From contig DPDG01000054.1 of NCBI GenBank assembly GCA_003526375.1, positions 1-64,000 of the forward strand: 64,000 nt of DNA, given 5' to 3'. Origin of the DNA: Lentisphaeria bacterium. Its GTDB lineage: Bacteria; Verrucomicrobiota; Lentisphaeria; Victivallales; UBA1829. The notes under the pieces were generated by a model. That model was not told where the DNA came from, did no database searches, and saw only the letters and a program-made list of their open reading frames with translations. Both the position numbers and the translations under genes were made by a program. Positions 26,646 through 34,511 of this stretch are shown here, one piece after another (the stretch's first letter is position 1; each line of letters starts with the position of its first letter).

Positions 26646-28679
26646 TCAATCGTCGTTCAGGTCTTTCAGGATATCGGCAAAGACATTCGCCATATCCTCC
26701 TCCGAAACGGTCTTGAAATATTCGTCCAGTTTCGGTTTCTCGACATAATCGTCGGGAAGGTCGCGCAGGAACGGCGACGGGAGCTGACGCACAAACTCAT
26801 GATACTTGAACCGCTCTGCGGAGTAGGTCATGAACAGGTATTCGCGCGCACGTGTGATCGCTACATAAAAGAGGCGGCGTTCCTCGTCCTCGGAATTTTC
26901 CATGAGCGAACGCTCGTGCGGGAAAAGCCCGTGCTCCATGCCGACCAGAAACACGCAGGGAAATTCCAGTCCCTTCGAAGCGTGAACCGTCGTCATGATC
27001 GGCGCATCGCGATCCTCGTCGTCATCCGTCCGGTCATTGTCGTCCATCAGCGAATAGGATTCCATGAATTCGGCAAGAGTGCACGCCCCGCCGCGCGACG
27101 CCTCGAATGACCCCATATAGTTTGTAAACTCAAGGATATTTTCACGGCGTTTCTCGGCGTCTTTGATATCTTTGTAGATTCTCTGGAGCCCGTTCAGATA
27201 TCCGATCCGGTCCAGGTAATCCTGCGCATGAAACGCCAGATTTCCCTTCTCGGCAAACACTTCCCTGAACTGTTCCACGCATTCGGAAAAGGCGCGGGCA
27301 GACGCCGCGGCAGCTTTGGAAATCCGGGAAAGATACTCCTCCGATCCGAGCAGAGTCAGAAGCGGCTTATGATTGTGCTTCTGCAAATCGCGCAGAGTGA
27401 GAATCGCTTTGTCGCCGAGTCCGCGCGGAGGCACGGACAACACCCGCAGAAGGCTCTGGTCGTCCCGCGCATTCACGATCAGCTTCAGATACGCCGCCGC
27501 ATCCTTGACCTCTTTCCGCTGGAAGAACTCCTGTCCCCCGATGATCTTCGGGCGGATGCCGCGCCGCCGGAACTCCTGTTCAAAGAGACGCGACAGATAG
27601 TTGGAGCGGTAAAGAATCGCGAAGTCCGAATAGCTCATCTCCGGATTGCGCGCGATCATATCCTCGATCGCATCCGCGACGAACTGCGCTTCCGCCTCGC
27701 CGTTGCGGAGCCGGAAGACTTTGACCATCTCCCCCTGCCCTTTCGCAGACCAGAGATTCTTCTCGTAGCGCATGTCGTTTTTGGCGATGACCGCGTTGGC
27801 GGTATTCAGGATCGTGTTCGTCGAACGGTAGTTCTGTTCAAGTTTGATCTCTTTCGCGCCGGGGAAATAATTCGGGAAGTCAAGAATGTTGGACACCACG
27901 GCGCCGCGCCAGGAATAAATGCTCTGGTCGTCGTCGCCGACCACGCAGATGTTCATGTTTTTTCCGGCGAGCAGGCGCAGGATGCGGAACTGCGCAAGAT
28001 TGGTGTCCTGATACTCATCCACCAGCAGATAGCGGTAAGTCTCCTGATAATGCTTCAGAGCTTCGGGATGCTCCTCGAAAATTTTGAGCGTCAGCAGAAG
28101 CATGTCGTCGAAGTCCAGCGTATTCTGAAGTTCCAGCATCTGCTGGTAACGCTCATAAATCTTTGCAAATGCGGCGCGGTCCGTGTAGGAGTCGCCGTCT
28201 TCGGCAAGTGCGTCGGCGGGCCATTTGATCCGGTTCTTCATCCTGCCGATGTAAGAAAGGGCGTCCGGAGTGCTGATCTCATCTTTGGAATAGCCGAGTT
28301 CCGCCGCAGCCTGCCGGATCATGCTGGACTGGTCGGCGTCGTCGGAAATGCTGAAATTCGAGTTGTAATTTCCGGCGAGATGAATGTCACGGTGAAGCAC
28401 ACGCGCGCAGAACGAGTGGAACGTGCCCAGCGTCACCAGTTTGGAAAGCGACGGTGGGACAAGCGTGTTGAGACGTTCCCGCATTTCCCGTGCCGCCTTG
28501 TTGGTAAACGTCACGCCGAGAATCGACGAGGGCGCAACTCCCTGTTCGATCATATAGGCGATGCGGCAGGTGATGACACGGGTCTTGCCCGTCCCCGCGC
28601 CGGCAAGCACCAGCAGCGGCCCCTCGATCGTCGAAGCCGCCTCCTTCTGCTCCGGATTCAGAGTATCAATGACTGACAT
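26646..28679 (-). CDS. pcrA: PcrA/UvrD/Rep-type DNA helicase
   Basis: A 677-residue superfamily 1A 3'-5' helicase for repair and replication-fork maintenance. Motifs appear in order: Q-motif LNPEQKEA, motif I AGAGTGKTRVI, Ia TFTNKAAREM, II VDEYQDTN, III GDDDQSIYSWRGA, IV YRSTNTI, V HASKGLEFPCVF, VI YVAITRARE. It ends in an Asp/Glu-rich tail. ATG 28679 is chosen; the longer form would need a TTG start. It follows the IMP cyclohydrolase gene by 20 nt and ends before a strong terminator. At 677 residues it is slightly short for UvrD but usual for Rep/PcrA. Confidence 0.95.
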   Translation of the reverse strand: MSVIDTLNPEQKEAASTIEGPLLVLAGAGTGKTRVITCRIAYMIEQGVAPSSILGVTFTNKAAREMRERLNTLVPPSLSKLVTLGTFHSFCARVLHRDIHLAGNYNSNFSISDDADQSSMIRQAAAELGYSKDEISTPDALSYIGRMKNRIKWPADALAEDGDSYTDRAAFAKIYERYQQMLELQNTLDFDDMLLLTLKIFEEHPEALKHYQETYRYLLVDEYQDTNLAQFRILRLLAGKNMNICVVGDDDQSIYSWRGAVVSNILDFPNYFPGAKEIKLEQNYRSTNTILNTANAVIAKNDMRYEKNLWSAKGQGEMVKVFRLRNGEAEAQFVADAIEDMIARNPEMSYSDFAILYRSNYLSRLFEQEFRRRGIRPKIIGGQEFFQRKEVKDAAAYLKLIVNARDDQSLLRVLSVPPRGLGDKAILTLRDLQKHNHKPLLTLLGSEEYLSRISKAAAASARAFSECVEQFREVFAEKGNLAFHAQDYLDRIGYLNGLQRIYKDIKDAEKRRENILEFTNYMGSFEASRGGACTLAEFMESYSLMDDNDRTDDDEDRDAPIMTTVHASKGLEFPCVFLVGMEHGLFPHERSLMENSEDEERRLFYVAITRAREYLFMTYSAERFKYHEFVRQLPSPFLRDLPDDYVEKPKLDEYFKTVSEEDMANVFADILKDLNDD

Positions 28680-28699
28680 GTTTCCGTGTCCGTCTGCGG

Positions 28700-29341
28700 T
28701 CAAACCGCGGCATCCGCTACCGCGAGTTCATATTTTTTGCCGTTCCAGACTGCCGCCGCCGCGGTGACGGGTTTCTCGAATCCGGCAAACACTCCGCCGG
28801 AAATCATATATTCGCAGATGTCGTCGGCGTGCTCCGCATTGAACGCCTCGTCGAGATTGTGCCTGCAGGGCGCGTTTTTCTCGTATGTGGAGACATAGAA
28901 CATTTTGCCGGGAACGAGTTCAAACTCACGGACAAGCACGGCGTCCTTGCGGACAATGCCGAGGGTCGCGACTTTTCTGACCGCATCGACGGCGGCGCAG
29001 ACACGCGGCGTGGAGAGCGAATCCTTCTCATAGTCCATTGCGAGGAGAACCAGCGTCATGGCGTCTCGCACCGGCATTCCCATGGCGATTTTCTCGATCA
29101 CGGGATCGGTCTGAGAGCCGTTCGTCGCAAGTGCGATGGAGCCGGAAAGACGGACCGCGTTATAAGTGATATAAGGGCTTTTGGCAAGGTCGGACTCGTG
29201 TCCGCGTCTCGGCATGATCGCAACGGTCTCCCCGTTGAGCTGTGCCGTTCTGTTCGGGAATGAACGGGAAGACACCCGGTAAGCTGCTGTTACATTTCCG
29301 TTCGGGGTCATGCCCGCCGCGACGATTCTGCCGATATACAT
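28700..29341 (-). CDS. purO: Archaeal-type IMP cyclohydrolase
   Basis: A 213-residue PurO-family enzyme, which closes the ring of FAICAR to IMP in the last step of purine synthesis. The N-terminus MYIGRIVAAG, the RVSSRSFPNR signature at about 22-31 and the NGSQTDPVIEK segment near 74-84 match the archaeal family; the usual bacterial enzyme is the unrelated PurH cyclohydrolase domain. AAAGGA lies 7 nt before the ATG at 29341. It shares an operon with pcrA. No other purine gene is in the window. Confidence 0.85.
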   Translation of the reverse strand: MYIGRIVAAGMTPNGNVTAAYRVSSRSFPNRTAQLNGETVAIMPRRGHESDLAKSPYITYNAVRLSGSIALATNGSQTDPVIEKIAMGMPVRDAMTLVLLAMDYEKDSLSTPRVCAAVDAVRKVATLGIVRKDAVLVREFELVPGKMFYVSTYEKNAPCRHNLDEAFNAEHADDICEYMISGGVFAGFEKPVTAAAAVWNGKKYELAVADAAV

Positions 29342-29490
29342 GAGTCTGTCCTTTCTTTGAATGTTGAAAATAACCCGGAAATATATCTCCCCTGCCGGAA
29401 AGTTTCAAGGAGAAAAACAAACGATAAAAGATGAATCGGCAGAAGAATCATTGTCAAACATTTATTTTCCTTCAAATTCCTTTCCGCGCC

Positions 29491-29519
29491 TTGACTTTCC
29501 GGCAGACGCCGGTTACTGT
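29491..29519 (+). promoter_or_regulatory. Candidate promoter of the rex-hydS operon
   Basis: TTGACT (29491-29496) and TACTGT (29514-29519) are 17 bp apart, about 44 nt before the rex ATG. No perfect Rex-type palindrome (TTGTGA ... TCACAA) is visible nearby, so autoregulation cannot be claimed. Confidence 0.45.
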
Positions 29520-29562
29520 TAGGCAGAAGGGTCATACGCACGTTCATTCTGAGGGAGATGAA

Positions 29563-30246
29563 ATGCCAGTACCGAAAGTCTACACCATTCCGGCGCTGAA
29601 ACGTCTGCCGGCTTACCTGCGCGAGCTCCGCGTTCTGCACGGCAAAGGGGAAAGAAGCGTCGCCAGCCCCGGACTCGCGGAGGCGCTTCATCTGGATGCC
29701 ATGACCGTCCGCAAGGACTTGGAAATGATCGGAGTCGCGGGGCTTACCGGCGTGGGATATCCGATCGAAAAGCTGATCGACGGCATCGAAACGTTTCTCG
29801 GCTGGAAAAACACCTCGGATGTATTTCTGGCGGGAACCGGCGGAATCGGAAGCGCCCTGCTCGGATTCAGGGGATTTTCCGCATACGGACTCAAAATCAT
29901 TGCCGCATTCGACCGGAATCCGCCGGAACCCGGCGGGATGATTCATGATATCCCCGTCTTTCCCCTGTCGGAATTCCGGCATCTCACGGAACGCCTTCAG
30001 GTTAAAATGGCGATTCTCTGCGTTCCCGACGAGGAAGCGCAGGAGGTCGCGGAACTGATGGCAGGCGCGGGAATCATGGCAATCTGGAATTTCACGCGCC
30101 AGCCGCTCCGTCTGCCGCCGGACATCATCCGCCAGCAGGTCAATCTCGCCGGAGACCTTGCGGTGCTGTCGGTCAAGCTGGCGGAAAAGCTCCACAGACA
30201 TTCCTCGTCTGGCGAATCCAATACGGAAGGAGAGAACCGGAAATGA
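29563..30246 (+). CDS. rex: Redox-sensing repressor Rex
   Basis: A 227-residue NADH/NAD+-sensing repressor. Residues 1-80 are the winged helix domain (TIPALKRLPAYLREL; MTVRKDLEMIG). The Rossmann fold begins with GTGGIG (91-96). A C-terminal swapped helix is present. ATG 29563 is chosen because GAGGGAG lies 5 nt upstream and the protein then begins at the family N-terminus. It overlaps the ferredoxin gene by 4 nt, putting a redox regulator at the head of a hydrogenase-like operon. Rex is known to control fermentative and hydrogen genes in anaerobes. Confidence 0.93.
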   Translation: MPVPKVYTIPALKRLPAYLRELRVLHGKGERSVASPGLAEALHLDAMTVRKDLEMIGVAGLTGVGYPIEKLIDGIETFLGWKNTSDVFLAGTGGIGSALLGFRGFSAYGLKIIAAFDRNPPEPGGMIHDIPVFPLSEFRHLTERLQVKMAILCVPDEEAQEVAELMAGAGIMAIWNFTRQPLRLPPDIIRQQVNLAGDLAVLSVKLAEKLHRHSSSGESNTEGENRK

Positions 30247-30479
30247 AACATGATATCGTCATCTGCATGGGGAGTTCCTGCTTCGCGCGCGGAAACAAGC
30301 GGAATCTCAAAATCATAGAAGAATATCTGAAAGAACATTCCATTGACTGTAAATTAAGCGGGCGCGCATGTGCGGGAAACTGCAATTCAGGTCCGAATAT
30401 CCGCATTGACGGCGAAAAATTCGAACGGGTCGATCCGGAGACGCTGATCGACCTGCTTGATGCAAAACTGAAGGATTGA
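30243..30479 (+). CDS. Thioredoxin-like [2Fe-2S] ferredoxin
   Basis: A 78-residue small protein of the NuoE/HymA-like thioredoxin-fold ferredoxins. Four candidate cluster ligands are C8, C13, C43 and C47 (spacing CxxxxC and CxxxC). It overlaps rex at its start (ATGA) and ends 2 nt before the hydS ATG. Such proteins hand electrons between NAD(P)H-linked modules and [FeFe]-hydrogenases; here it is probably the electron partner of the sensory hydrogenase. Confidence 0.86.
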   Translation: MKHDIVICMGSSCFARGNKRNLKIIEEYLKEHSIDCKLSGRACAGNCNSGPNIRIDGEKFERVDPETLIDLLDAKLKD

Positions 30480-30481
30480 CG

Positions 30482-32227
30482 ATGAATCACACTTATCCTG
30501 TCTACACAATTGAGGCGGAATGTCAGGACTGTTACAAATGCGTCAGGCATTGTCCGGTCAAAGCGATTCAGGTGCGGGACGGACATGCCGCCGTCATCCC
30601 CGAAATGTGCGTGGCATGCGGCAACTGCGTGGAGGTCTGCCCCGTCAAGGCGAAACAGGTGCGCAACGGTACCGGACGGGCGCGCCGGCTTCTTGCGGAA
30701 ACGGTTCCGGTGTATGTGTCGCTCGCGCCGTCATGGGTCAGCGAGTTCCGAGGCGTCTCCGCCGCACAGCTGGTCCGCGCATTGAAGGAACTGGGGGTTG
30801 CAGGCGTCAGCGAAACGGCGCTCGGCGCGCAGTTGGTTTCGGCTGAAATCGCGCGGGAACTGGATGGGGGGTCCCCCGGACTGCTGCTCTCGTCCGCCTG
30901 TCCCACCTCCGTGGACTTCATCCGCAAATACCTGCCGGAACTTGCGGGCAGGATCACGCCGGTGGCTTCCCCGCTGATCGCTCACTGCCGTCTCCTGCGT
31001 GACACTTTCGGTGAAAATATCCGGACAGTTTTCATCGGTCCCTGCATTGCAAAGAAAAATGAGTCCGACCGTCATCCGGATCTTTTGAATCTCGCCCTCA
31101 CCTACCCCGAACTGCGCCAGCTCTTCCGCGAGGAGGGAATCGATCCGGCACGGGTCACGCCCAGAGCGGAGGACAGTTTTGTCCCGGAAGCCGCCGAGGA
31201 AGGTGCGCGCTACCCCATCGAAGGCGGGATGAATGATACGATCGCATTTCAGACGCGCAACAGGAAGGTGCACTACGTCACGCTCAGCGGACTCGAAAAC
31301 ATCGACCTTGCGCTTTCCGGGATCAGGGAACTGCCGAAGGGCGAAACGGTTTTTGTCGAAATGCTCGCATGTCACGGAGGCTGTGTCCATGGTCCCTGCG
31401 CGGAACATGATTCACCGGGACTGCTGGAGCGTCTGCGCGTCCTCAACTATGCGCGTCTGCCCGAACAGCCCAGACGGCGTACGGCAAAAGGCGGGATCGG
31501 CGACGACTTCCCGGCTGCGGCATTCGAGCCGCCGGTTCCGGGAATCAATGAGATTGCGGCGGCGCTCCGTAGCATCGGCAAGAACTCTCCGGAAGATGAA
31601 CTCAACTGCGACGGCTGCGGTTACGACACCTGCCGCAATTTCGCACAGGCGCTTCTGGCGGGACGCGCCGAACCGTCCATGTGCGTATCCTACCTCAAGA
31701 AACAGGCGCAGAAAAAAGCCAACGCCCTGCTCCGCAGCATCTCCTCGGCTGTCGTGATCACGGATAAAAAGCTTCAGATCATCGAATGCAACCGCAATTT
31801 CGCGGCACTGTTCGGAGAAGACACTCTGGAGGCGTTCGACGCCTGTCCCGGACTCGCCGGAGCGGATCTGAAACGGATCGTCCCCTTTGCCGGACTCTTC
31901 GCTTCCTCCCTGCAAAGCGGGCACGATGTGCGGCGCGACTCTCTGAAAGTCGGCAAGAGACTTTACAATCTCAATATCTTCAATATCGAACCCAGAGAGG
32001 TGGTCGGCGCCGTGATTTTCGACGTGACGAACACGGAAATGCGGCGCGAACAGATCGCCGCCCGCGCAAGGGAGGTCATCGACCGCAATCTCGCCACGGT
32101 TCAGGAGATTGCCTGCCGTCTGGGGGAACAGATGGCAGACACGGAACTGCTCCTGCGCTCCATCGCGGACAACTATGCGGACGAAACGCCGGAAGACGGC
32201 GGGCAGCGGGAGAAAAGCGAATCATGA
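30482..32227 (+). CDS. hydS: Sensory-type [FeFe]-hydrogenase (HydS, group C) with PAS domain
   Basis: A 581-residue cytosolic protein. Two [4Fe-4S] motifs sit at C14-C24 and C43-C53. The H-cluster domain has reduced L1 SSACPTS (C140), L2 GPCIAKKNE (C188) and L3 MLACHGGCVHGP (C297, C301). A four-Cys iron-sulfur domain follows (C376, C379, C384, C401), then a PAS domain (about 415-520) and a helical tail. In L1 the catalytic proton-transfer Cys of group A enzymes is Ala139, as in sensory hydrogenases. ATG 30482 follows AAGGA by 6 nt; the stop overlaps the phosphatase start. Hydrogen or redox sensing is likely, rather than bulk hydrogen production. Confidence 0.88.
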   Translation: MNHTYPVYTIEAECQDCYKCVRHCPVKAIQVRDGHAAVIPEMCVACGNCVEVCPVKAKQVRNGTGRARRLLAETVPVYVSLAPSWVSEFRGVSAAQLVRALKELGVAGVSETALGAQLVSAEIARELDGGSPGLLLSSACPTSVDFIRKYLPELAGRITPVASPLIAHCRLLRDTFGENIRTVFIGPCIAKKNESDRHPDLLNLALTYPELRQLFREEGIDPARVTPRAEDSFVPEAAEEGARYPIEGGMNDTIAFQTRNRKVHYVTLSGLENIDLALSGIRELPKGETVFVEMLACHGGCVHGPCAEHDSPGLLERLRVLNYARLPEQPRRRTAKGGIGDDFPAAAFEPPVPGINEIAAALRSIGKNSPEDELNCDGCGYDTCRNFAQALLAGRAEPSMCVSYLKKQAQKKANALLRSISSAVVITDKKLQIIECNRNFAALFGEDTLEAFDACPGLAGADLKRIVPFAGLFASSLQSGHDVRRDSLKVGKRLYNLNIFNIEPREVVGAVIFDVTNTEMRREQIAARAREVIDRNLATVQEIACRLGEQMADTELLLRSIADNYADETPEDGGQREKSES

Positions 32228-33402
32228 ATCTGACGGAAGACCTGTTCATCGATACCGGATACAGCCAGTGCTGTCACTTCGAAGAAAAAGCCTGCGGCGA
32301 TGCGGTTGCGTTCAAACGCATCATACCGGAAGAACGGCTGCTGGCGGTCATGGCGGACGGACTCGGACACGGGGTCAAGGCGAATATCCTGGCGCTGATG
32401 ACCACGACCATGGCGCTGCGTTTCGTCGCGGAGGACCGTGAGATCGTCCACTCCGCGGAAATCATCATGGACGCTCTTCCCGTCTGCCGGGTGCGGCATA
32501 TCAGCTATGCGACGTTCACCATCGTCGATACGCGTCTCGGCGGACTCACCCGCGTTGTGGAAATGGGCAATCCGGAATTCATTCTGCTGCGCGGGGGAAA
32601 ACCGCTGGAGATCGACGGGCGTGAATTCGCTTCTCCGAAATACCGGGACCGGACCATGACCGCGTATTCCTTTCAGGTGCAGCCGCAGGACCGTCTGATC
32701 TTCTTTTCGGACGGCGTAAGCCAGGCGGGGCTCGGCACCCCGGATTTTCCGCTCGGATGGCGCAACAGCGGAGTGCGGGAATATGTCTTGAAACAGGTAG
32801 CGGAAAAACCGGACATATCCGCGCAGGAACTTTCGGAACGCATCTTGCGCGAAGCGATCGCACATGAGCCGGGGCTCCGCCCCAAAGATGATATCACGGC
32901 GGTCTGCCTCTATTACCGGGAGCCTCACAAAATGCTTCTTTTCACGGGGCCGCCCTTCGATCAGAACCGTGACGCGGAATGTGCGCGGATGCTCAAGGCG
33001 TTTCCGGGAACGAAAGTCATCTGCGGCGGAACTTCGGCGGAGATCATCGCAAGAGAACTCAACCTGCCGCTGACCGTAGATTTGAACTCAATGGGCGGAG
33101 ACCTTCCCCCGATGTCCCGCATGCCGGGCATTGATCTCGTAACGGAAGGAATCTTCACTCTCAGCAGAGCCGCAGGTTATCTGGAAAAAGGCGACCATGC
33201 GAAACTCGATCCCGCCCAACAACTTGTGGAGCTCATGCGGAGACACGACATTATCGAATTCGTCGTCGGGACCCGGATCAACGAAGCGCATCAGGACCCG
33301 AATCTGCCCATCGACCTGGAACTGCGCCGCAATATCATCAGGCGTCTGGAAACCGTCCTGCGGGACCGTTACATGAAAGAAGTCCGCATTACATTTGTAT
33401 GA
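32224..33402 (+). CDS. SpoIIE-type PP2C protein phosphatase
   Basis: A 392-residue protein. Residues ~1-235 form a PP2C/SpoIIE serine/threonine phosphatase domain with metal-site motifs MADGLGHG (43-50), FFSDGVSQ and KDDITAV. The last ~150 residues form a separate domain (LFTGPPFDQNRD ... VICGGTSAEIIAREL) found with hydS-type genes, function unknown. It starts in an ATGA overlap with hydS. It is the obvious output module: HydS would report hydrogen or redox state, and the phosphatase would act on an unseen kinase target. No matching kinase or anti-sigma factor is in the window. Confidence 0.85.
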   Translation: MNLTEDLFIDTGYSQCCHFEEKACGDAVAFKRIIPEERLLAVMADGLGHGVKANILALMTTTMALRFVAEDREIVHSAEIIMDALPVCRVRHISYATFTIVDTRLGGLTRVVEMGNPEFILLRGGKPLEIDGREFASPKYRDRTMTAYSFQVQPQDRLIFFSDGVSQAGLGTPDFPLGWRNSGVREYVLKQVAEKPDISAQELSERILREAIAHEPGLRPKDDITAVCLYYREPHKMLLFTGPPFDQNRDAECARMLKAFPGTKVICGGTSAEIIARELNLPLTVDLNSMGGDLPPMSRMPGIDLVTEGIFTLSRAAGYLEKGDHAKLDPAQQLVELMRRHDIIEFVVGTRINEAHQDPNLPIDLELRRNIIRRLETVLRDRYMKEVRITFV

Positions 33403-33531
33403 ACCTGCGAACGCCCGGAAAGAGGACGGAACAGGCAAAAAACAGAGTCCTGTTTCTTTCGTCTTCCAGAGTCTTTTTTCCCGTCGACTCCTTTTTCTTT
33501 AATCTTGTACAAAAATATGAGCTTGCAGGCC

Positions 33532-33559
33532 TTGTTTTTTTCGGATTTTATGTTATTAT
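33532..33559 (+). promoter_or_regulatory. Candidate promoter of the glycosyltransferase operon
   Basis: TTGTTT (33532-33537) and TATTAT (33554-33559) are 16 bp apart in an AT-rich stretch, about 100 nt before the first GT gene. The preceding part of the gap (33403-33530) holds a weak AACAGG/CCTGTT stem after the phosphatase stop and nothing coding. Confidence 0.45.
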
Positions 33560-33659
33560 AAATACAGGGAATGTCATGTCTGTTGCTAATACCCGGGACG
33601 GGCGCCCGTTTTTTATTTCCCGCAGTTACCGTATATGACAGAAAAGGGGCCGTCACAGA

Positions 33660-34511
33660 ATGAAGATCAGCATTGTCGTCCGTACACACAACGACATACC
33701 TTATATCGCACAGACTCTCCAATGCCTGCAAAATCAGCAGATCGACGCGGAAACCGAGATCATGATAATCGACAACGAGTCCACGGACGGCACCTCCGGT
33801 GTGGTCCGCCGCCTCAATTCCGGCGGTATCAACCTCGAATGGCCCGCAGGCGGATATGTGCCGGGAAAGGTTCTGAATTTCGCGGTCAGCCGCTGTTCCG
33901 GAGATTATATCGTATTCAACAATGCCGACAGCGTTCCGCAGAATGAGCACTACCTGAGCGCCCTGCTCCGCCCGCTTCTGGACGGTTCCGCGCAAATCGT
34001 TTACGCACAGCAGATTCCGCGCAAAGACGCCCGTCCGCTGATCCGCAAGGATTACCGCAGGGCATTCGGAGACGGTTCCGTTGCGCGGACATGGCGCCAT
34101 TTCTTTTCCATTGCGGCGGCGGCAGCGCCGCGCAAACTGCTGACGGATCACCCGTTCCGCGAAGACCTGCAATATTCCGAAGACGTCGAATGGTCATGGC
34201 GGATGAAACAGCAAGGCTGCCGTATCGCCTATGCGGAAGACGCAACAGTCGAGCACTCGCACAACTATGACCTGAAGCAGACGGCAAAACGCTTTTACAA
34301 CGAAGGAATCGCGGACGCCATGATTTTCCGGGCTCCCTGCGGGTTCTTCGGAACATTCCTCCTGCCGCTATGCCGCGAACTTCTGCGCGATATCTCCTTT
34401 CTGTTCCGGGAACACGAACTGGCCAACGCCCCCTATGAACTCACATTCCGCATTCTCCAGCGCTGGAATCACTACCGGGGATACCGCAGAGGAGAATCAT
34501 GCCGTGAATAA
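33660..34511 (+). CDS. Family 2 glycosyltransferase
   Basis: A 283-residue GT2 enzyme (GT-A fold). The N-terminal SIVVRTHND, the IDNESTDGT nucleotide-binding stretch, the metal-site NNADS near residue 84 and a later EDVEWSWR acceptor-side motif are all present. No clear membrane helix. AAAAGGGG lies ~10 nt before the ATG. Its stop overlaps the GTG start of the next GT by 8 nt. With two further GT genes it likely builds a lipid-linked oligosaccharide or exopolysaccharide repeat. Confidence 0.86.
   Translation: MKISIVVRTHNDIPYIAQTLQCLQNQQIDAETEIMIIDNESTDGTSGVVRRLNSGGINLEWPAGGYVPGKVLNFAVSRCSGDYIVFNNADSVPQNEHYLSALLRPLLDGSAQIVYAQQIPRKDARPLIRKDYRRAFGDGSVARTWRHFFSIAAAAAPRKLLTDHPFREDLQYSEDVEWSWRMKQQGCRIAYAEDATVEHSHNYDLKQTAKRFYNEGIADAMIFRAPCGFFGTFLLPLCRELLRDISFLFREHELANAPYELTFRILQRWNHYRGYRRGESCRE

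Noticed and set aside
29342..29562. A Rex operator upstream of rex
   Set aside because: I looked for the TTGTGA-type palindrome. Only a partial TTGTCAAAC stretch (around 29452) is present, with no convincing inverted half.
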